Shown: positions 1 through 14,394 of the stretch, one piece after another
Layout of the letters: each line of letters opens with the position of its first letter
How positions within the stretch are numbered: the first letter of the stretch is position 1
NCBI GenBank assembly: GCA_036245805.1
Contig: BTRK01000003.1
Span: 8,866,001-8,930,000, forward strand
Origin: Pristionchus mayeri
Taxonomy: Eukaryota > Nematoda > Chromadorea > Rhabditida > Neodiplogasteridae
Direction: 5' to 3'
DNA length: 64,000 nt
The notes under the pieces: generated by a model
Told to the model about the DNA's origin: nothing
The model's database searches: none
Seen by the model: only the letters and a program-made list of their open reading frames with translations
Made by a program: the position numbers and the translations under genes

Positions 1-540
1 AGGACCCTCTCCTCCCTCCTCTCCTATCTCTAGGACCCTCTCCTCTCCCCTCTCCTATCTCTAGGACCCTCTCCTCTCCCCTCTCATAGCTCTAGGACCC
101 TATCCTCCCCCCTCTCGGTTCTCTAGGACCCTCTCCTCTCCCCTCTCCTATCTCTAGGACCCTCTCCTCCCTCCTCTCCTATCTCTAGGACCCTCTCCTC
201 CCCCTCTCCTATCTCTAGGACCCTCTCCTCCCCCTCTCCTATCTCTAGGACCCTCTCCTCTCCCCTCTCCTCTCTCTAGGACCCTCTACTCTCCCTCCTA
301 TCTCTAGGACCCTCTCCTCCCCCCTATCCTATCTCTAGGACCCTCTCCTCTCCCCTCTCCTATCTCTAGGACCCTCTCCTCCCTCCTCTCCTATCTCTAG
401 GACCCTCTCCTCCCCCTCTCCTATCTCTAGGACCCTCTCCTCCCCCTCTCCTATCTCTAGGACCCTCTCCTCTCCCTCTCCTATCTCTAGGACCCTCTCC
501 TCTCCCCTCTCCTAGCTCTAGGACCCTATCCTCCCCCCTC

Positions 541-3500
541 TCCGTTCTTCCGTTCTCTAGGACCATCTCCTCTCCCCTCTCCAATCTCTTGGACCCTCCC
601 CCCTCTCCTATCTCTAGGACCCTCTCCTATATCTAGGACCCTCTCCTCCCTCCTCTCCTATCTCTAGGACCCTCTCCTCCCCCTCTCCTATCTCTAGGAC
701 CCTCTCCTCCCCCTCTCCTTTCTCTAGGACCATCTCCTCTCCCATCTCCTAGCTCTAGGACCTTATCCTCCCCCCTCTCGGTTCTCTAGGACCCTCTCCT
801 CTCCCCTCTCCTATCTCTAGGACCCTCTCCTCCCTCCTCTCCTATCTCTAGGACCCTCTCCTCTCCCCTCTCCTATCTCTAGGACCCTCTCCTCTCCCCT
901 CTCATAGCTCTAGGACCCTATCCTCCCCCCTCTCGGTTCTCTAGGACCCTCTCCTCTCCCCTCTCCTATCTCTAGGACCCTCTCCTCCCTCCTCTCCTAT
1001 CTCTAGGGCCCTCTCCTCCCCCCTATCCTATCTCTAGGACCCTCTCCTCTCCCCTCTCCTATCTCTAGGACCCTCTCCTCCCTCCTCTCCTATCTCTAGG
1101 GCCCTCTCCTCCCCCTCTCCTATCTCTAGGACCCTCTCCTCTCCCCTCTCCTCTCTCTAGGACCCTCTACTCTCCCTCCTATCTCTAGGACCCTCTCCTC
1201 CCCCCTATCCTATCTCTAGGACCCTCTCCTCTCCCCTCTCCTATCTCTAGGACCCTCTCCTCCCTCCTCTCCTATCTCTAGGACCCTCTCCTCCCCCTCT
1301 CCTATCTCTAGGACCCTCTCCTCCCCCTCTCCTATCTCTAGGACCCTCTCCTCTCCCCTCTCCTATCTCTAGGACCCTCTCCTCTCCCCTCTCCTAGCTC
1401 TAGGACCCTATCCTCCCCCCTCTCCGTTCTTCCGTTCTCTAGGACCATCTCCTCTCCCCTCTCCAATCTCTTGGACCCTCCCCCCTCTCCTATCTCTAGG
1501 ACCCTCTCCTATATCTAGGACCCTCTCCTCCCTCCTCTCCTATCTCTAGGACCCTCTCCTCCCCCTCTCCTATCTCTAGGACCCTCTCCTCCCCCTCTCC
1601 TTTCTCTAGGACCATCTCCTCTCCCATCTCCTAGCTCTAGGACCTTATCCTCCCCCCTCTCGGTTCTCTAGGACCCTCTCCTCTCCCCTCTCCTATCTCT
1701 AGGACCCTCTCCTCCCTCCTCTCCTATCTCTAGGACCCTCTCCTCTCCCCTCTCCTATCTCTAGGACCCTCTCCTCTCCCCTCTCATAGCTCTAGGACCC
1801 TATCCTCCCCCCTCTCGGTTCTCTAGGACCCTCTCCTCTCCCCTCTCCTATCTCTAGGACCCTCTCCTCCCTCCTCTCCTATCTCTAGGACCCTCTCCTC
1901 CCTCTCTCCTATCTCTAGGACCCTCTCCTCCCCCTCTCCTATCTCTAGGACCCTCTCCTCTCCCCTCTCCTCTCTCTAGGACCCTCTACTCTCCCTCCTA
2001 TCTCTAGGACCCTCTCCTCCCCCCTATCCTATCTCTAGGACCCTCTCCTCTCCCCTCTCCTATCTCTAGGACCCTCTCCTCCCTCCTCTCCTATCTCTAG
2101 GACCCTCTCCTCCCCCTCTCCTATCTCTAGGACCCTCTCCTCCCCCTCTCCTATCTCTAGGACCCTCTCCTCTCCCCTCTCCTATCTCTAGGACCCTCTC
2201 CTCTCCCCTCTCCTAGCTCTAGGACCCTATCCTCCCCCCTCTCCGTTCTTCCGTTCTCTAGGACCATCTCCTCTCCCCTCTCCAATCTCTTGGACCCTCC
2301 CCCCTCTCCTATCTCTAGGACCCTCTCCTATATCTAGGACCCTCTCCTCCCTCCTCTCCTATCTCTAGGACCCTCTCCTCCCCCTCTCCTATCTCTAGGA
2401 CCCTCTCCTCCCCCTCTCCTTTCTCTAGGACCATCTCCTCTCCCATCTCCTAGCTCTAGGACCTTATCCTCCCCCCTCTCGGTTCTCTAGGACCCTCTCC
2501 TCTCCCCTCTCCTATCTCTAGGACCCTCTCCTCCCTCCTCTCCTATCTCTAGGACCCTCTCCTCTCCCCTCTCCTATCTCTAGGACCCTCTCCTCTCCCC
2601 TCTCATAGCTCTAGGACCCTATCCTCCCCCTCTCCGTTCTCTAGGACCATCTCCTCTCCCCTCTCCAATCTCTTGGACCCTCCCCCCTCTCCTATCTCTA
2701 GGACCCTCTCCTATATCTAGGACCCTCTCCTCCCTCCTCTCCTATCTCTAGGACCCTCTCCTCCCCCTATCCTATCTCTAGGACCCTCTCCTCCCCCTCT
2801 CATATCTCTAGGACCCTCTCTTCTCCCCTCTCCTAGCTCTAGGACCCTATCCTCCCCTCTCCTTTCACTAGGACCATCTCCTCTCCCCTCTCCTCTCTCT
2901 AGGACCCTCTACTCTCCCTCCTATCTCTAGGACCCTCTCCTTCCCCTCTCCTATCTCTAGGACCCTCTTCTCCCCTCTCCTTTCACTAGGACCATCTCCT
3001 CTCCCCTCTCCTATCTCTAGGACCCTCTACTCTCCCTCCTATCTCTAGGACCCTCTCCTATATCTAGGACCCTCTCCTCCCTCCTCTCCTATCTCTAGGA
3101 CCCTCTCCTCCCCCTCTCCTATCTCTAGGACCCTCTTCTCCCCTCTCCTTTCACTAGGACCATCTCCTCTCCCCTCTCCTCTCTCTAGGACCCTCTACTC
3201 TCCCTCCTATCTCTTGGACCCTCTCCTCCCCCCTATCCTATCTCTAGGACCCTCTCCTTCCCCTCTCCTATCTCTAGGACCCTCTTCTCCCCTCTCCTTT
3301 CACTAGGACCATCTCCTCTCCCCTCTCCTATCTCTAGGACCCTCTACTCTCCCTCCTATCTCTAGGACCCTCTCCTCCCCCTCTCCTTTCTCTAGGACCA
3401 TCTCCTCTCCCATCTCCTAGCTCTAGGACCCTATCCTCCCCCCTCTCGGTTCTCTAGGACCCTCTCCTCTCCCCTCTCCTATCTCTAGGACCCTCTCCTC

Positions 3501-6330
3501 CCTCCTCTCCTATCTCTAGGACCCTCTCCTCCCCCTCTCCTATCTCTAGGACCCTCTCCTCCCCCTCTCCTATCTCTAGGACCCTCTCCTCTCCCCTCTC
3601 CTCTCTCTAGGACCCTCTACTCTCCCTCCTATCTCTAGGACCCTCTCCTCCCCCCTATCCTATCTCTAGGACCCTCTCCTCTCCCCTCTCCTATCTCTAG
3701 GACCCTCTCCTCCCTCCTCTCCTATCTCTAGGACCCTCTCCTCCCCCTCTCCTATCTCTAGGACCCTCTCCTCCCCCTCTCCTATCTCTAGGACCCTCTC
3801 CTCTCCCCTCTCCTATCTCTAGGACCCTCTCCTCTCCCCTCTCCTAGCTCTAGGACCCTATCCTCCCCCCTCTCCGTTCTTCCGTTCTCTAGGACCATCT
3901 CCTCTCCCCTCTCCAATCTCTTGGACCCTCCCCCCTCTCCTATCTCTAGGACCCTCTCCTATATCTAGGACCCTCTCCTCCCTCCTCTCCTATCTCTAGG
4001 ACCCTCTCCTCCCCCTCTCCTATCTCTAGGACCCTCTCCTCCCCCTCTCCTTTCTCTAGGACCATCTCCTCTCCCATCTCCTAGCTCTAGGACCTTATCC
4101 TCCCCCCTCTCGGTTCTCTAGGACCCTCTCCTCTCCCCTCTCCTATCTCTAGGACCCTCTCCTCCCTCCTCTCCTATCTCTAGGACCCTCTCCTCTCCCC
4201 TCTCCTATCTCTAGGACCCTCTCCTCTCCCCTCTCATAGCTCTAGGACCCTATCCTCCCCCCTCTCGGTTCTCTAGGACCCTCTCCTCTCCCCTCTCCTA
4301 TCTCTAGGACCCTCTCCTCCCTCCTCTCCTATCTCTAGGACCCTCTCCTCCCCCTCTCCTATCTCTAGGACCCTCTCCTCCCCCTCTCCTATCTCTAGGA
4401 CCCTCTCCTCTCCCGTCTCCTCTCTCTAGGACCCTCTACTCTCCCTCCTATCTCTAGGACCCTCTCCTCCCCCCTATCCTATCTCTAGGACCCTCTCCTC
4501 TCCCCTCTCCTATCTCTAGGACCCTCTCCTCCCTCCTCTCCTATCTCTAGGACCCTCTCCTCCCCCTCTCCTATCTCTAGGACCCTCTCCTCCCCCTCTC
4601 CTATCTCTAGGACCCTCTCCTCTCCCTCTCCTATCTCTAGGACCCTCTCCTCTCCCCTCTCCTAGCTCTAGGACCCTATCCTCCCCCCTCTCCGTTCTTC
4701 CGTTCTCTAGGACCATCTCCTCTCCCCTCTCCAATCTCTTGGACCCTCCCCCCTCTCCTATCTCTAGGACCCTCTCCTATATCTAGGACCCTCTCCTCCC
4801 TCCTCTCCTATCTCTAGGACCCTCTCCTCCCCCTCTCCTATCTCTAGGACCCTCTCCTCCCCCTCTCCTTTCTCTAGGACCATCTCCTCTCCCATCTCCT
4901 AGCTCTAGGACCTTATCCTCCCCCCTCTCGGTTCTCTAGGACCCTCTCCTCTCCCCTCTCCTATCTCTAGGACCCTCTCCTCCCTCCTCTCCTATCTCTA
5001 GGACCCTCTCCTCTCCCCTCTCCTATCTCTAGGACCCTCTCCTCTCCCCTCTCATAGCTCTAGGACCCTATCCTCCCCCCTCTCGGTTCTCTAGGACCCT
5101 CTCCTCTCCCCTCTCCTATCTCTAGGACCCTCTCCTCCCTCCTCTCCTATCTCTAGGACCCTCTCCTCCCCCTCTCCTATCTCTAGGACCCTCTCCTCCC
5201 CCTCTCCTATCTCTAGGACCCTCTCCTCTCCCCTCTCCTCTCTCTAGGACCCTCTACTCTCCCTCCTATCTCTAGGACCCTCTCCTCCCCCCTATCCTAT
5301 CTCTAGGACCCTCTCCTCTCCCCTCTCCTATCTCTAGGACCCTCTCCTCCCTCCTCTCCTATCTCTAGGACCCTCTCCTCCCCCTCTCCTATCTCTAGGA
5401 CCCTCTCCTCCCCCTCTCCTATCTCTAGGACCCTCTCCTCTCCCCTCTCCTATCTCTAGGACCCTCTCCTCTCCCCTCTCCTAGCTCTAGGACCCTATCC
5501 TCCCCCCTCTCCGTTCTTCCGTTCTCTAGGACCATCTCCTCTCCCCTCTCCAATCTCTTGGACCCTCCCCCCTCTCCTATCTCTAGGACCCTCTCCTATA
5601 TCTAGGACCCTCTCCTCCCTCCTCTCCTATCTCTAGGACCCTCTCCTCCCCCTCTCCTATCTCTAGGACCCTCTCCTCCCCCTCTCCTTTCTCTAGGACC
5701 ATCTCCTCTCCCATCTCCTAGCTCTAGGACCTTATCCTCCCCCCTCTCGGTTCTCTAGGACCCTCTCCTCTCCCCTCTCCTATCTCTAGGACCCTCTCCT
5801 CCCTCCTCTCCTATCTCTAGGACCCTCTCCTCTCCCCTCTCCTATCTCTAGGACCCTCTCCTCTCCCCTCTCATAGCTCTAGGACCCTATCCTCCCCCCT
5901 CTCCGTTCTCTAGGACCATCTCCTCTCCCCTCTCCAATCTCTTGGACCCTCCCCCCTCTCCTATCTCTAGGACCCTCTCCTATATCTAGGACCCTCTCCT
6001 CCCTCCTCTCCTATCTCTAGGACCCTCTCCTCCCCCTATCCTATCTCTAGGACCCTCTCCTCCCCCTCTCATATCTCTAGGACCCTCTCTTCTCCCCTCT
6101 CCTAGCTCTAGGACCCTATCCTCCCCTCTCCTTTCACTAGGACCCTCTACTCTCCCTCCTATCTCTTGGACCCTCTCCTCCCCCCTATCCTATCTCTAGG
6201 ACCCTCTCCTTCCCCTCTCCTATCTCTAGGACCCTCTTCTCCCCTCTCCTTTCACTAGGACCATCTCCTCTCCCCTCTCCTATCTCTAGGACCCTCTACT
6301 CTCCCTCCTATCTCTAGGACCCTCTCCTCC
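541..6330. repeat. Higher-order repeat of about 819 bp in the satellite
   Basis: The doubled marker TCCGTTCTTCCGTTC occurs at about 541, 1423, 2242, 3873, 4691 and 5510. The spacings are 882, 819, 1631 (two periods less a few bases), 818 and 819 bp. The order of variant units between markers is the same, so about 27 basic units are copied together. The stretch at 366-584 is the same as 4516-4734, 4150 bp away. The 882 bp copy carries about two extra units. The region around 2870-3400 is a more irregular block rich in TTTCACTAGG variants. Confidence 0.9.
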
Positions 6331-7020
6331 CCCTCTCCTTTCTCTAGGACCATCTCCTCTCCCATCTCCTAGCTCTAGGACCCTATCCTCCCCCCTCTCG
6401 GTTCTCTAGGACCCTCTCCTCTCCCCTCTCCTATCTCTAGGACCCTCTCCTCCCTCCTCTCCTATCTCTAGGACCCTCTCCTCCCCCTCTCCTATCTCTA
6501 GGACCCTCTCCTCCCCCTCTCCTATCTCTAGGACCCTCTCCTCTCCCCTCTCCTATCTCTAGGACCCTCTCCTCTCCCCTCTCCTAGCTCTAGGACCCTA
6601 TCCTCCCCCCTCTCCGTTCTCTAGGACCATCTCCTCTCCCCTCTCCAATCTCTTGGACCCTCCCCCCTCTCCTATCTCTAGGACCCTCTCCTATATCTAG
6701 GACCCTCTCCTCCCTCCTCTCCTATCTCTAGGACCCTCTCCTCCCCCTCTCCTATCTCTAGGACCCTCTCCTCCCCCTCTCCTTTCTCTAGGACCATCTC
6801 CTCTCCCATCTCCTAGCTCTAGGACCCTATCCTCCCCCCTCTCGGTTCTCTAGGACCCTCTCCTCTCCCCTCTCCTATCTCTAGGACCCTCTCCTCCCTC
6901 CTCTCCTATCTCTAGGACCCTCTCCTCCCCCTCTCCTATCTCTAGGACCCTCTCCTCCCCCTCTCCTATCTCTAGGACCCTCTCCTCTCCCCTCTCCTAG
7001 CTCTAGGACCCTATCCTCCC

Positions 7021-10000
7021 CCCTCTCGGTTCTCTAGGACCCTCTCCTCTCCCCTCTCCTATCTCTAGGACCCTCTCCTTCCCCTCTCCTATCTCTGCGA
7101 CCCTCTTATCCCCTCTCCTTTCACTAGGACCATCTCCTCTCCCCTCTCCTAGCTCTAGGACCCTCTCCTACCCCTCTCCTATCTCTAGGACCCTCTTCTC
7201 CCCTCTCCTTTCACTAGGACCCTCTCCTCTCCCCTCTCCTATCTCTAGGACCCTCTCCTTCCCCTCTCCTATCTCTAGGACCCTCTCCTACCCCTCTCCG
7301 TTCTCTGGGACCATCTCCTCTCCCCTCTCCTATCTCTAGGACCCTCTCCTAGCTCTAGGACCCTCTCCTCCCCCTCTCCGTTCTCTAGGACCATCTCCTC
7401 CCCCTCTACAATCTCTAGGACCCTATCCTCCCCCCTCTCCGTTCTCTAGGACCATCTCCTCTCCCTCTCCAATCTCTTGGACCCTATCCTCCCCCCTCTC
7501 GGTTCTCTAGGACCCTCTCCTCTCCCCTCTCCTATATCTAGGACCCTCTCCTCCCTCCAATCCTATCTCTAGGACCCTCTCCTCTCCCCTCTCCTATCTC
7601 TAGGACCCTCTCCTATATCTAGGACCCTCTCCTCCCTCCTCTCCTATCTCTAGGACCCTCTCCTCCCCCTCTCCTATCTCTAGGACCCTCTCCTCCCCCT
7701 CTCCTTTCTCTAGGACCATCTCCTCTCCCATCTCCTAGCTCTAGGACCCTATCCTCCCCCCTCTCGGTTCTCTAGGACCCTCTCCTCTCCCCTCTCCTAT
7801 ATCTAGGACCCTCTCCTCCCTCCTCTCCTATCTCTAGGACCCTCTCCTCCCCCTCTCCTATCTCTAGGACCCTCTCCTCCCCCTCTCCTATCTCTAGCAC
7901 ATTCTCCTCCCCCTATCATATCTCTAGGACCCTCTCCTCCCTCCTCTCCTATCTCTAGGACCCTCTCCTCCCCCTCTCCTATCTCTAGGACCCTCTCCTC
8001 CCCCTCTCCTATCTCTAGGACCCTCTCCTCCCCCTCTCCTTTCTCTAGGACCATCTCCTCCCCCTATCCTATCTCTAGCACATTCTCCTCCCCCTATCAT
8101 ATCTCTAGTACCCTCTCCTCTCCCCTCTCCTAGCTCTAGGACCCTATCCTCCCCCCTCTCGGTTCTCTAGGACCCTCTCCTCTCCCCTCTCCTATCTCTA
8201 GGACCCTCTCCTCCCTCCTCTCCTATCTCTAGGACCCTCTCCTCCCCCTATCCTATCTCTAGCACCTTCTCCTCCCCCTCTCATATCTCTAGTACCCTCT
8301 CCTCTCCCCTCTCCTAGCTCTAGGACCCTATCCTCCCCCCTCTCGGTTCTCTAGGACCCTCTCCTCTCCCCTCTCCTATCTCTAGGACCCTCTCCTCCCT
8401 CCTCTCCTATCTCTAGGACCCTCTCCTCCCCCTATCCTATCTCTAGCACCTTCTCCTCCCCCTCTCATATCTCTAGTACCCTCTCCTCTCCCCTCTCCTA
8501 GCTCTAGGACCCTATCCTCCCCCCTCTCGGTTCTCTAGGACCCTCTCCTCTCCCCTCTCCTATCTCTAGGACCCTCTCCTTCCCCTCTCCTATCTCTGCG
8601 ACCCTCTTATCCCCTCTCCTTTCACTAGGACCATCTCCTCTCCCCTCTCCTAGCTCTAGAACCCTCTCCTACCCCTCTCCTATCTCTAGGACCCTCTTCT
8701 CCCCTCTCCTTTCACTAGGACCATCTCCTCTCCCCTCTCCTCTCTCTAGGACCCTCTACTCTCCCTCCTATCTCTAGGACCCTCTCCTCCCCCCTATCCT
8801 ATCTCTAGGACCCTCTCCTTCCCCTCTCCTATCTCTAGGACCCTCTTCTCCCCTCTCCTATCTCTAGGACCCTCTACTCTCCCTCCTATCTCTAGGACCC
8901 TCTCCTCCCCCTCTCCTTTCTCTAGGACCATCTCCTCTCCCATCTCCTAGCTCTAGGACCCTATCCTCCCCCCTCTCGGTTCTCTAGGACCCTCTCCTCC
9001 CCCTCTCCTATCTCTAGGACCCTCTCCTCCCCCTCTCCTTTCTCTAGGACCATCTCCTCTCCCATCTCCTAGCTCTAGGACCTTATGCTCCCCCCTCTCG
9101 GTTCTCTAGGACCCTCTCTTCTCCCCTCTCCTTTCACTAGGACCATCTCCTCTCCCCTCTCCTCTCTCTAGGACCCTCTACTCTCCCTCCTATCTCTAGG
9201 ACCCTCTCCTCCCCCCTATCCTATCTCTAGGACCCTCTCCTCTCCCCTCTCCTATCTCTAGGACCCTCTCCTCCCTCCTCTCCTATCTCTAGGACCCTCT
9301 CCTCCCCCTCTCCTATCTCTAGGACCCTCTCCTCCCCCTCTCCTATCTCTAGGACCCTCTCCTCCCCCTCTCCTATCTCTAGGACCCTCTCCTCTCCCCT
9401 CTCCTAGCTCTAGGACCCTATCCTCCCCCCTCTCGGTTCTCTAGGACCCTCTCCTCTCCCCTCTCCTATCTCTAGGACCCTCTCCTCCCTCCTCTCCTAT
9501 CTCTAGGACCCTCTCCTCCCCCTCTCCTATCTCTAGGACCCTCTCCTCCCCCTCTCCTATCTCTAGGACCCTCTCCTCTCCCCTCTCCTAGCTCTAGGAC
9601 CCTATCCTCCCCCCTCTCGGTTCTCTAGGACCCTCTCCTCTCCCCTCTCCTATCTCTAGGACCCTCTCCTTCCCCTCTCCTATCTCTGCGACCCTCTTAT
9701 CCCCTCTCCTTTCACTAGGACCATCTCCTCTCCCCTCTCCTAGCTCTAGGACCCTCTCCTACCCCTCTCCTATCTCTAGGACCCTCTTCTCCCCTCTCCT
9801 TTCACTAGGACCCTCTCCTCTCCCCTCTCCTATCTCTAGGACCCTCTCCTTCCCCTCTCCTATCTCTAGGACCCTCTACTCTCCCTCCTATCTCTAGGAC
9901 CCTCTCCTCCCCCTCTCCTTTCTCTAGGACCATCTCCTCTCCCATCTCCTAGCTCTAGGACCCTATCCTCCCCCCTCTCGGTTCTCTAGGACCCTCTCCT

Positions 10001-11580
10001 CTCCCCTCTCCTATCTCTAGGACCCTCTCCTCCCTCCTCTCCTATCTCTAGGACCCTCTCCTCCCCCTCTCCTATCTCTAGGACCCTCTCCTCCCCCTCT
10101 CCTATCTCTAGGACCCTCTCCTCTCCCCTCTCCTATCTCTAGGACCCTCTCCTCTCCCCTCTCCTAGCTCTAGGACCCTATCCTCCCCCCTCTCCGTTCT
10201 CTAGGACCATCTCCTCTCCCCTCTCCAATCTCTTGGACCCTCCCCCCTCTCCTATCTCTAGGACCCTCTCCTATATCTAGGACCCTCTCCTCCCTCCTCT
10301 CCTATCTCTAGGACCCTCTCCTCCCCCTCTCCTATCTCTAGGACCCTCTCCTCCCCCTCTCCTTTCTCTAGGACCATCTCCTCTCCCATCTCCTAGCTCT
10401 AGGACCCTATCCTCCCCCCTCTCGGTTCTCTAGGACCCTCTCCTCTCCCCTCTCCTATCTCTAGGACCCTCTCCTCCCTCCTCTCCTATCTCTAGGACCC
10501 TCTCCTCCCCCTCTCCTATCTCTAGGACCCTCTCCTCCCCCTCTCCTATCTCTAGGACCCTCTCCTAGCTCTAGGACCCTATCCTCCCCCCTCTCGGTTC
10601 TCTAGGACCCTCTCCTCTCCCCTCTCCTATCTCTAGGACCCTCTCCTTCCCCTCTCCTATCTCTGCGACCCTCTTATCCCCTCTCCTTTCACTAGGACCA
10701 TCTCCTCTCCCCTCTCCTAGCTCTAGGACCCTCTCCTACCCCTCTCCTATCTCTAGGACCCTCTTCTCCCCTCTCCTTTCACTAGGACCCTCTCCTCTCC
10801 CCTCTCCTATCTCTAGGACCCTCTCCTTCCCCTCTCCTATCTCTAGGACCCTCTCCTACCCCTCTCCGTTCTCTGGGACCATCTCCTCTCCCCTCTCCTA
10901 TCTCTAGGACCCTCTCCTAGCTCTAGGACCCTCTCCTCCCCCTCTCCGTTCTCTAGGACCATCTCCTCCCCCTCTACAATCTCTAGGACCCTATCCTCCC
11001 CCCTCTCCGTTCTCTAGGACCATCTCCTCTCCCTCTCCAATCTCTTGGACCCTATCCTCCCCCCTCTCGGTTCTCTAGGACCCTCTCCTCTCCCCTCTCC
11101 TATATCTAGGACCCTCTCCTCCCTCCAATCCTATCTCTAGGACCCTCTCCTCTCCCCTCTCCTATCTCTAGGACCCTCTCCTATATCTAGGACCCTCTCC
11201 TCCCTCCTCTCCTATCTCTAGGACCCTCTCCTCCCCCTCTCCTATCTCTAGGACCCTCTCCTCCCCCTCTCCTTTCTCTAGGACCATCTCCTCTCCCATC
11301 TCCTAGCTCTAGGACCCTATCCTCCCCCCTCTCGGTTCTCTAGGACCCTCTCCTCTCCCCTCTCCTATATCTAGGACCCTCTCCTCCCTCCTCTCCTATC
11401 TCTAGGACCCTCTCCTCCCCCTCTCCTATCTCTAGGACCCTCTCCTCCCCCTCTCCTTTCTCTAGGACCATCTCCTCCCCCTATCCTATCTCTAGCACAT
11501 TCTCCTCCCCCTATCATATCTCTAGTACCCTCTCCTCTCCCCTCTCCTAGCTCTAGGACCCTATCCTCCCCCCTCTCGGT
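7021..11580. repeat. Long direct duplication inside the satellite, offset about 3.57 kb
   Basis: The rare variant TTCTCTGGGACC at about 7301 recurs at 10869 with the same neighbours, including the GCGACCCTCTTATCCCC unit upstream and CCCTCTACAATC units downstream. The offset is 3568 bp. Further on, the AGCACATTCTCC marker pairs at about 8071 and 11488, an offset of 3416. The second copy has therefore lost about 152 bp, five units. Confidence 0.8.
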
Positions 11581-12402
11581 TCTCTAGGACCCTCTCCTCT
11601 CCCCTCTCCTATCTCTAGGACCCTCTCCTCCCTCCTCTCCTATCTCTAGGACCCTCTCCTCCCCCTATCCTATCTCTAGCACCTTCTCCTCCCCCTCTCA
11701 TATCTCTAGTACCCTCTCCTCTCCCCTCTCCTAGCTCTAGGACCCTATCCTCCCCCCTCTCGGTTCTCTAGGACCCTCTCCTCTCCCCTCTCCTATCTCT
11801 AGGACCCTCTCCTTCCCCTCTCCTATCTCTGCGACCCTCTTATCCCCTCTCCTTTCACTAGGACCATCTCCTCTCCCCTCTCCTAGCTCTAGGACCCTCT
11901 CCTACCCCTCTCCTATCTCTAGGACCCTCTTCTCCCCTCTCCTTTCACTAGGACCATCTCCTCTCCCCTCTCCTCTCTCTAGGACCCTCTACTCTCCCTC
12001 CTATCTCTAGGACCCTCTCCTCCCCCCTATCCTATCTCTAGGACCCTCTCCTTCCCCTCTCCTATCTCTAGGACCCTCTTCTCCCCTCTCCTTTCACTAG
12101 GACCATCTCCTCTCCCCTCTCCTATCTCTAGGACCCTCTACTCTCCCTCCTATCTCTAGGACCCTCTCCTCCCCCTCTCCTTTCTCTAGGACCATCTCCT
12201 CTCCCATCTCCTAGCTCTAGGACCCTATCCTCCCCCCTCTCGGTTCTCTAGGACCCTCTCCTCCCCCTCTCCTATCTCTAGGACCCTCTCCTCCCCCTCT
12301 CCTTTCTCTAGGACCATCTCCTCTCCCATCTCCTAGCTCTAGGACCTTATCCTCCCCCCTCTCGGTTCTCTAGGACCCTCTCTTCTCCCCTCTCCTTTCA
12401 CT

Positions 12403-14394
12403 AGGACCATCTCCTCTCCCCTCTCCTCTCTCTAGGACCCTCTACTCTCCCTCCTATCTCTAGGACCCTCTCCTCCCCCCTATCCTATCTCTAGGACCCT
12501 CTCCTCTCCCCTCTCCTATCTCTAGGACCCTCTCCTCCCTCCTCTCCTATCTCTAGGACCCTCTCCTCCCCCTCTCCTATCTCTAGGACCCTCTCCTCCC
12601 CCTCTCCTATCTCTAGGACCCTCTCCTCCCCCTCTCCTATCTCTAGGACCATCTCCTCCCCCTATCCTATCTCTAGCACATTCTCCTCCCCCCTCTCGGT
12701 TCTCTAGGACCCTCTCCTCTCCCCTCTCCTATCTCTAGGACCCTCTCCTCCCTCCTCTCCTATCTCTAGGACCCTCTCCTCCCCCTCTCCTATCTCTAGG
12801 ACCCTCTCCTCCCCCTCTCCTATCTCTAGGACCCTCTCCTCTCCCCTCTCCTAGCTCTAGGACCCTATCCTCCCCCCTCTCGGTTCTCTAGGACCCTCTC
12901 CTCTCCCCTCTCCTATCTCTAGGACCCTCTCCTTCCCCTCTCCTCTCTCTAGGACCCTCTACTCTCCCTCCTATCTCTAGGACCCTCTCCTCCCCCCTAT
13001 CCTATCTCTAGGACCCTCTCCTTCCCCTCTCCTATCTCTAGGACCCTCTTCTCCCCTCTCCTTTCACTAGGACCATCTCCTCTCCCCTCTCCTATCTCTA
13101 GGACCCTCTACTCTCCCTCCTATCTCTAGGACCCTCTCCTCCCCCTCTCCTTTCTCTAGGACCATCTCCTCTCCCATCTCCTAGCTCTAGGACCCTATCC
13201 TCAACCCTCTCGGTTCTCTAGGACCCTCTCCTCCCCCTCTCCTAGCTCTAGGACCCTATCCTCCCCCCTCTCCGTTCTCTAGGACCATCTCCTCTCCCCT
13301 CTCCAATCTCTTGGACCCTCCCCCTCTCCTATCTCTAGGACCCTCTCCTCTCCCCTCTCCTAGCTCTAGGACCCTATCCTCCCCCCTCTCCGTTCTCTAG
13401 GACCATCTCCTCTCCCCTCTCCTCTCTCTAGGACCCTCTACTCTCCCTCCTATCTCTAGGACCCTCTCCTCCCCCCTATCCTATCTCTAGGACCCTCTCC
13501 TCTCCCCTCTCCTATCTCTAGGACCCTCTCCTCCCTCCTCTCCTATCTCTAGGACCCTCTCCTCCCCCTCTCCTATCTCTAGGACCCTCTCCTCCCCCTC
13601 TCCTATCTCTAGGACCCTCTCCTCCCCCTCTCCTATCTCTAGGACCATCTCCTCCCCCTATCCTATCTCTAGCACATTCTCCTCCCCCCTCTCGGTTCTC
13701 TAGGACCCTCTCCTCTCCCCTCTCCTATCTCTAGGACCCTCTCCTCCCTCCTCTCCTATCTCTAGGACCCTCTCCTCCCCCTCTCCTATCTCTAGGACCC
13801 TCTCCTCCCCCTCTCCTATCTCTAGGACCCTCTCCTCTCCCCTCTCCTAGCTCTAGGACCCTATCCTCCCCCCTCTCGGTTCTCTAGGACCCTCTCCTCT
13901 CCCCTCTCCTATCTCTAGGACCCTCTCCTTCCCCTCTCCTCTCTCTAGGACCCTCTACTCTCCCTCCTATCTCTAGGACCCTCTCCTCCCCCCTATCCTA
14001 TCTCTAGGACCCTCTCCTTCCCCTCTCCTATCTCTAGGACCCTCTTCTCCCCTCTCCTTTCACTAGGACCATCTCCTCTCCCCTCTCCTATCTCTAGGAC
14101 CCTCTACTCTCCCTCCTATCTCTAGGACCCTCTCCTCCCCCTCTCCTTTCTCTAGGACCATCTCCTCTCCCATCTCCTAGCTCTAGGACCCTATCCTCAA
14201 CCCTCTCGGTTCTCTAGGACCCTCTCCTCCCCCTCTCCTAGCTCTAGGACCCTATCCTCCCCCCTCTCCGTTCTCTAGGACCATCTCCTCTCCCCTCTCC
14301 AATCTCTTGGACCCTCCCCCTCTCCTATCTCTAGGACCCTCTCCTCTCCCCTCTCCTAGCTCTAGGACCCTATCCTCCCCCCTCTCCGTTCTCT
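12403..14394. repeat. Two tandem copies of a 996 bp higher-order repeat
   Basis: The segment 12403-13398 is followed directly by 13399-14394 with the same order of variants. The diagnostic TCCTCAACCCTCTCGG occurs once in each copy, near 13199 and 14195, and the AGCACATTC unit also pairs at a 996 bp offset. A third copy starts at 14395 and then breaks up before the gap. Confidence 0.85.

Noticed and set aside
366..8054. Minus-strand Gly/Arg/Glu-rich frames in the left satellite
   Set aside because: Pure repeat translation. Purine-rich text has no stops in some phases.
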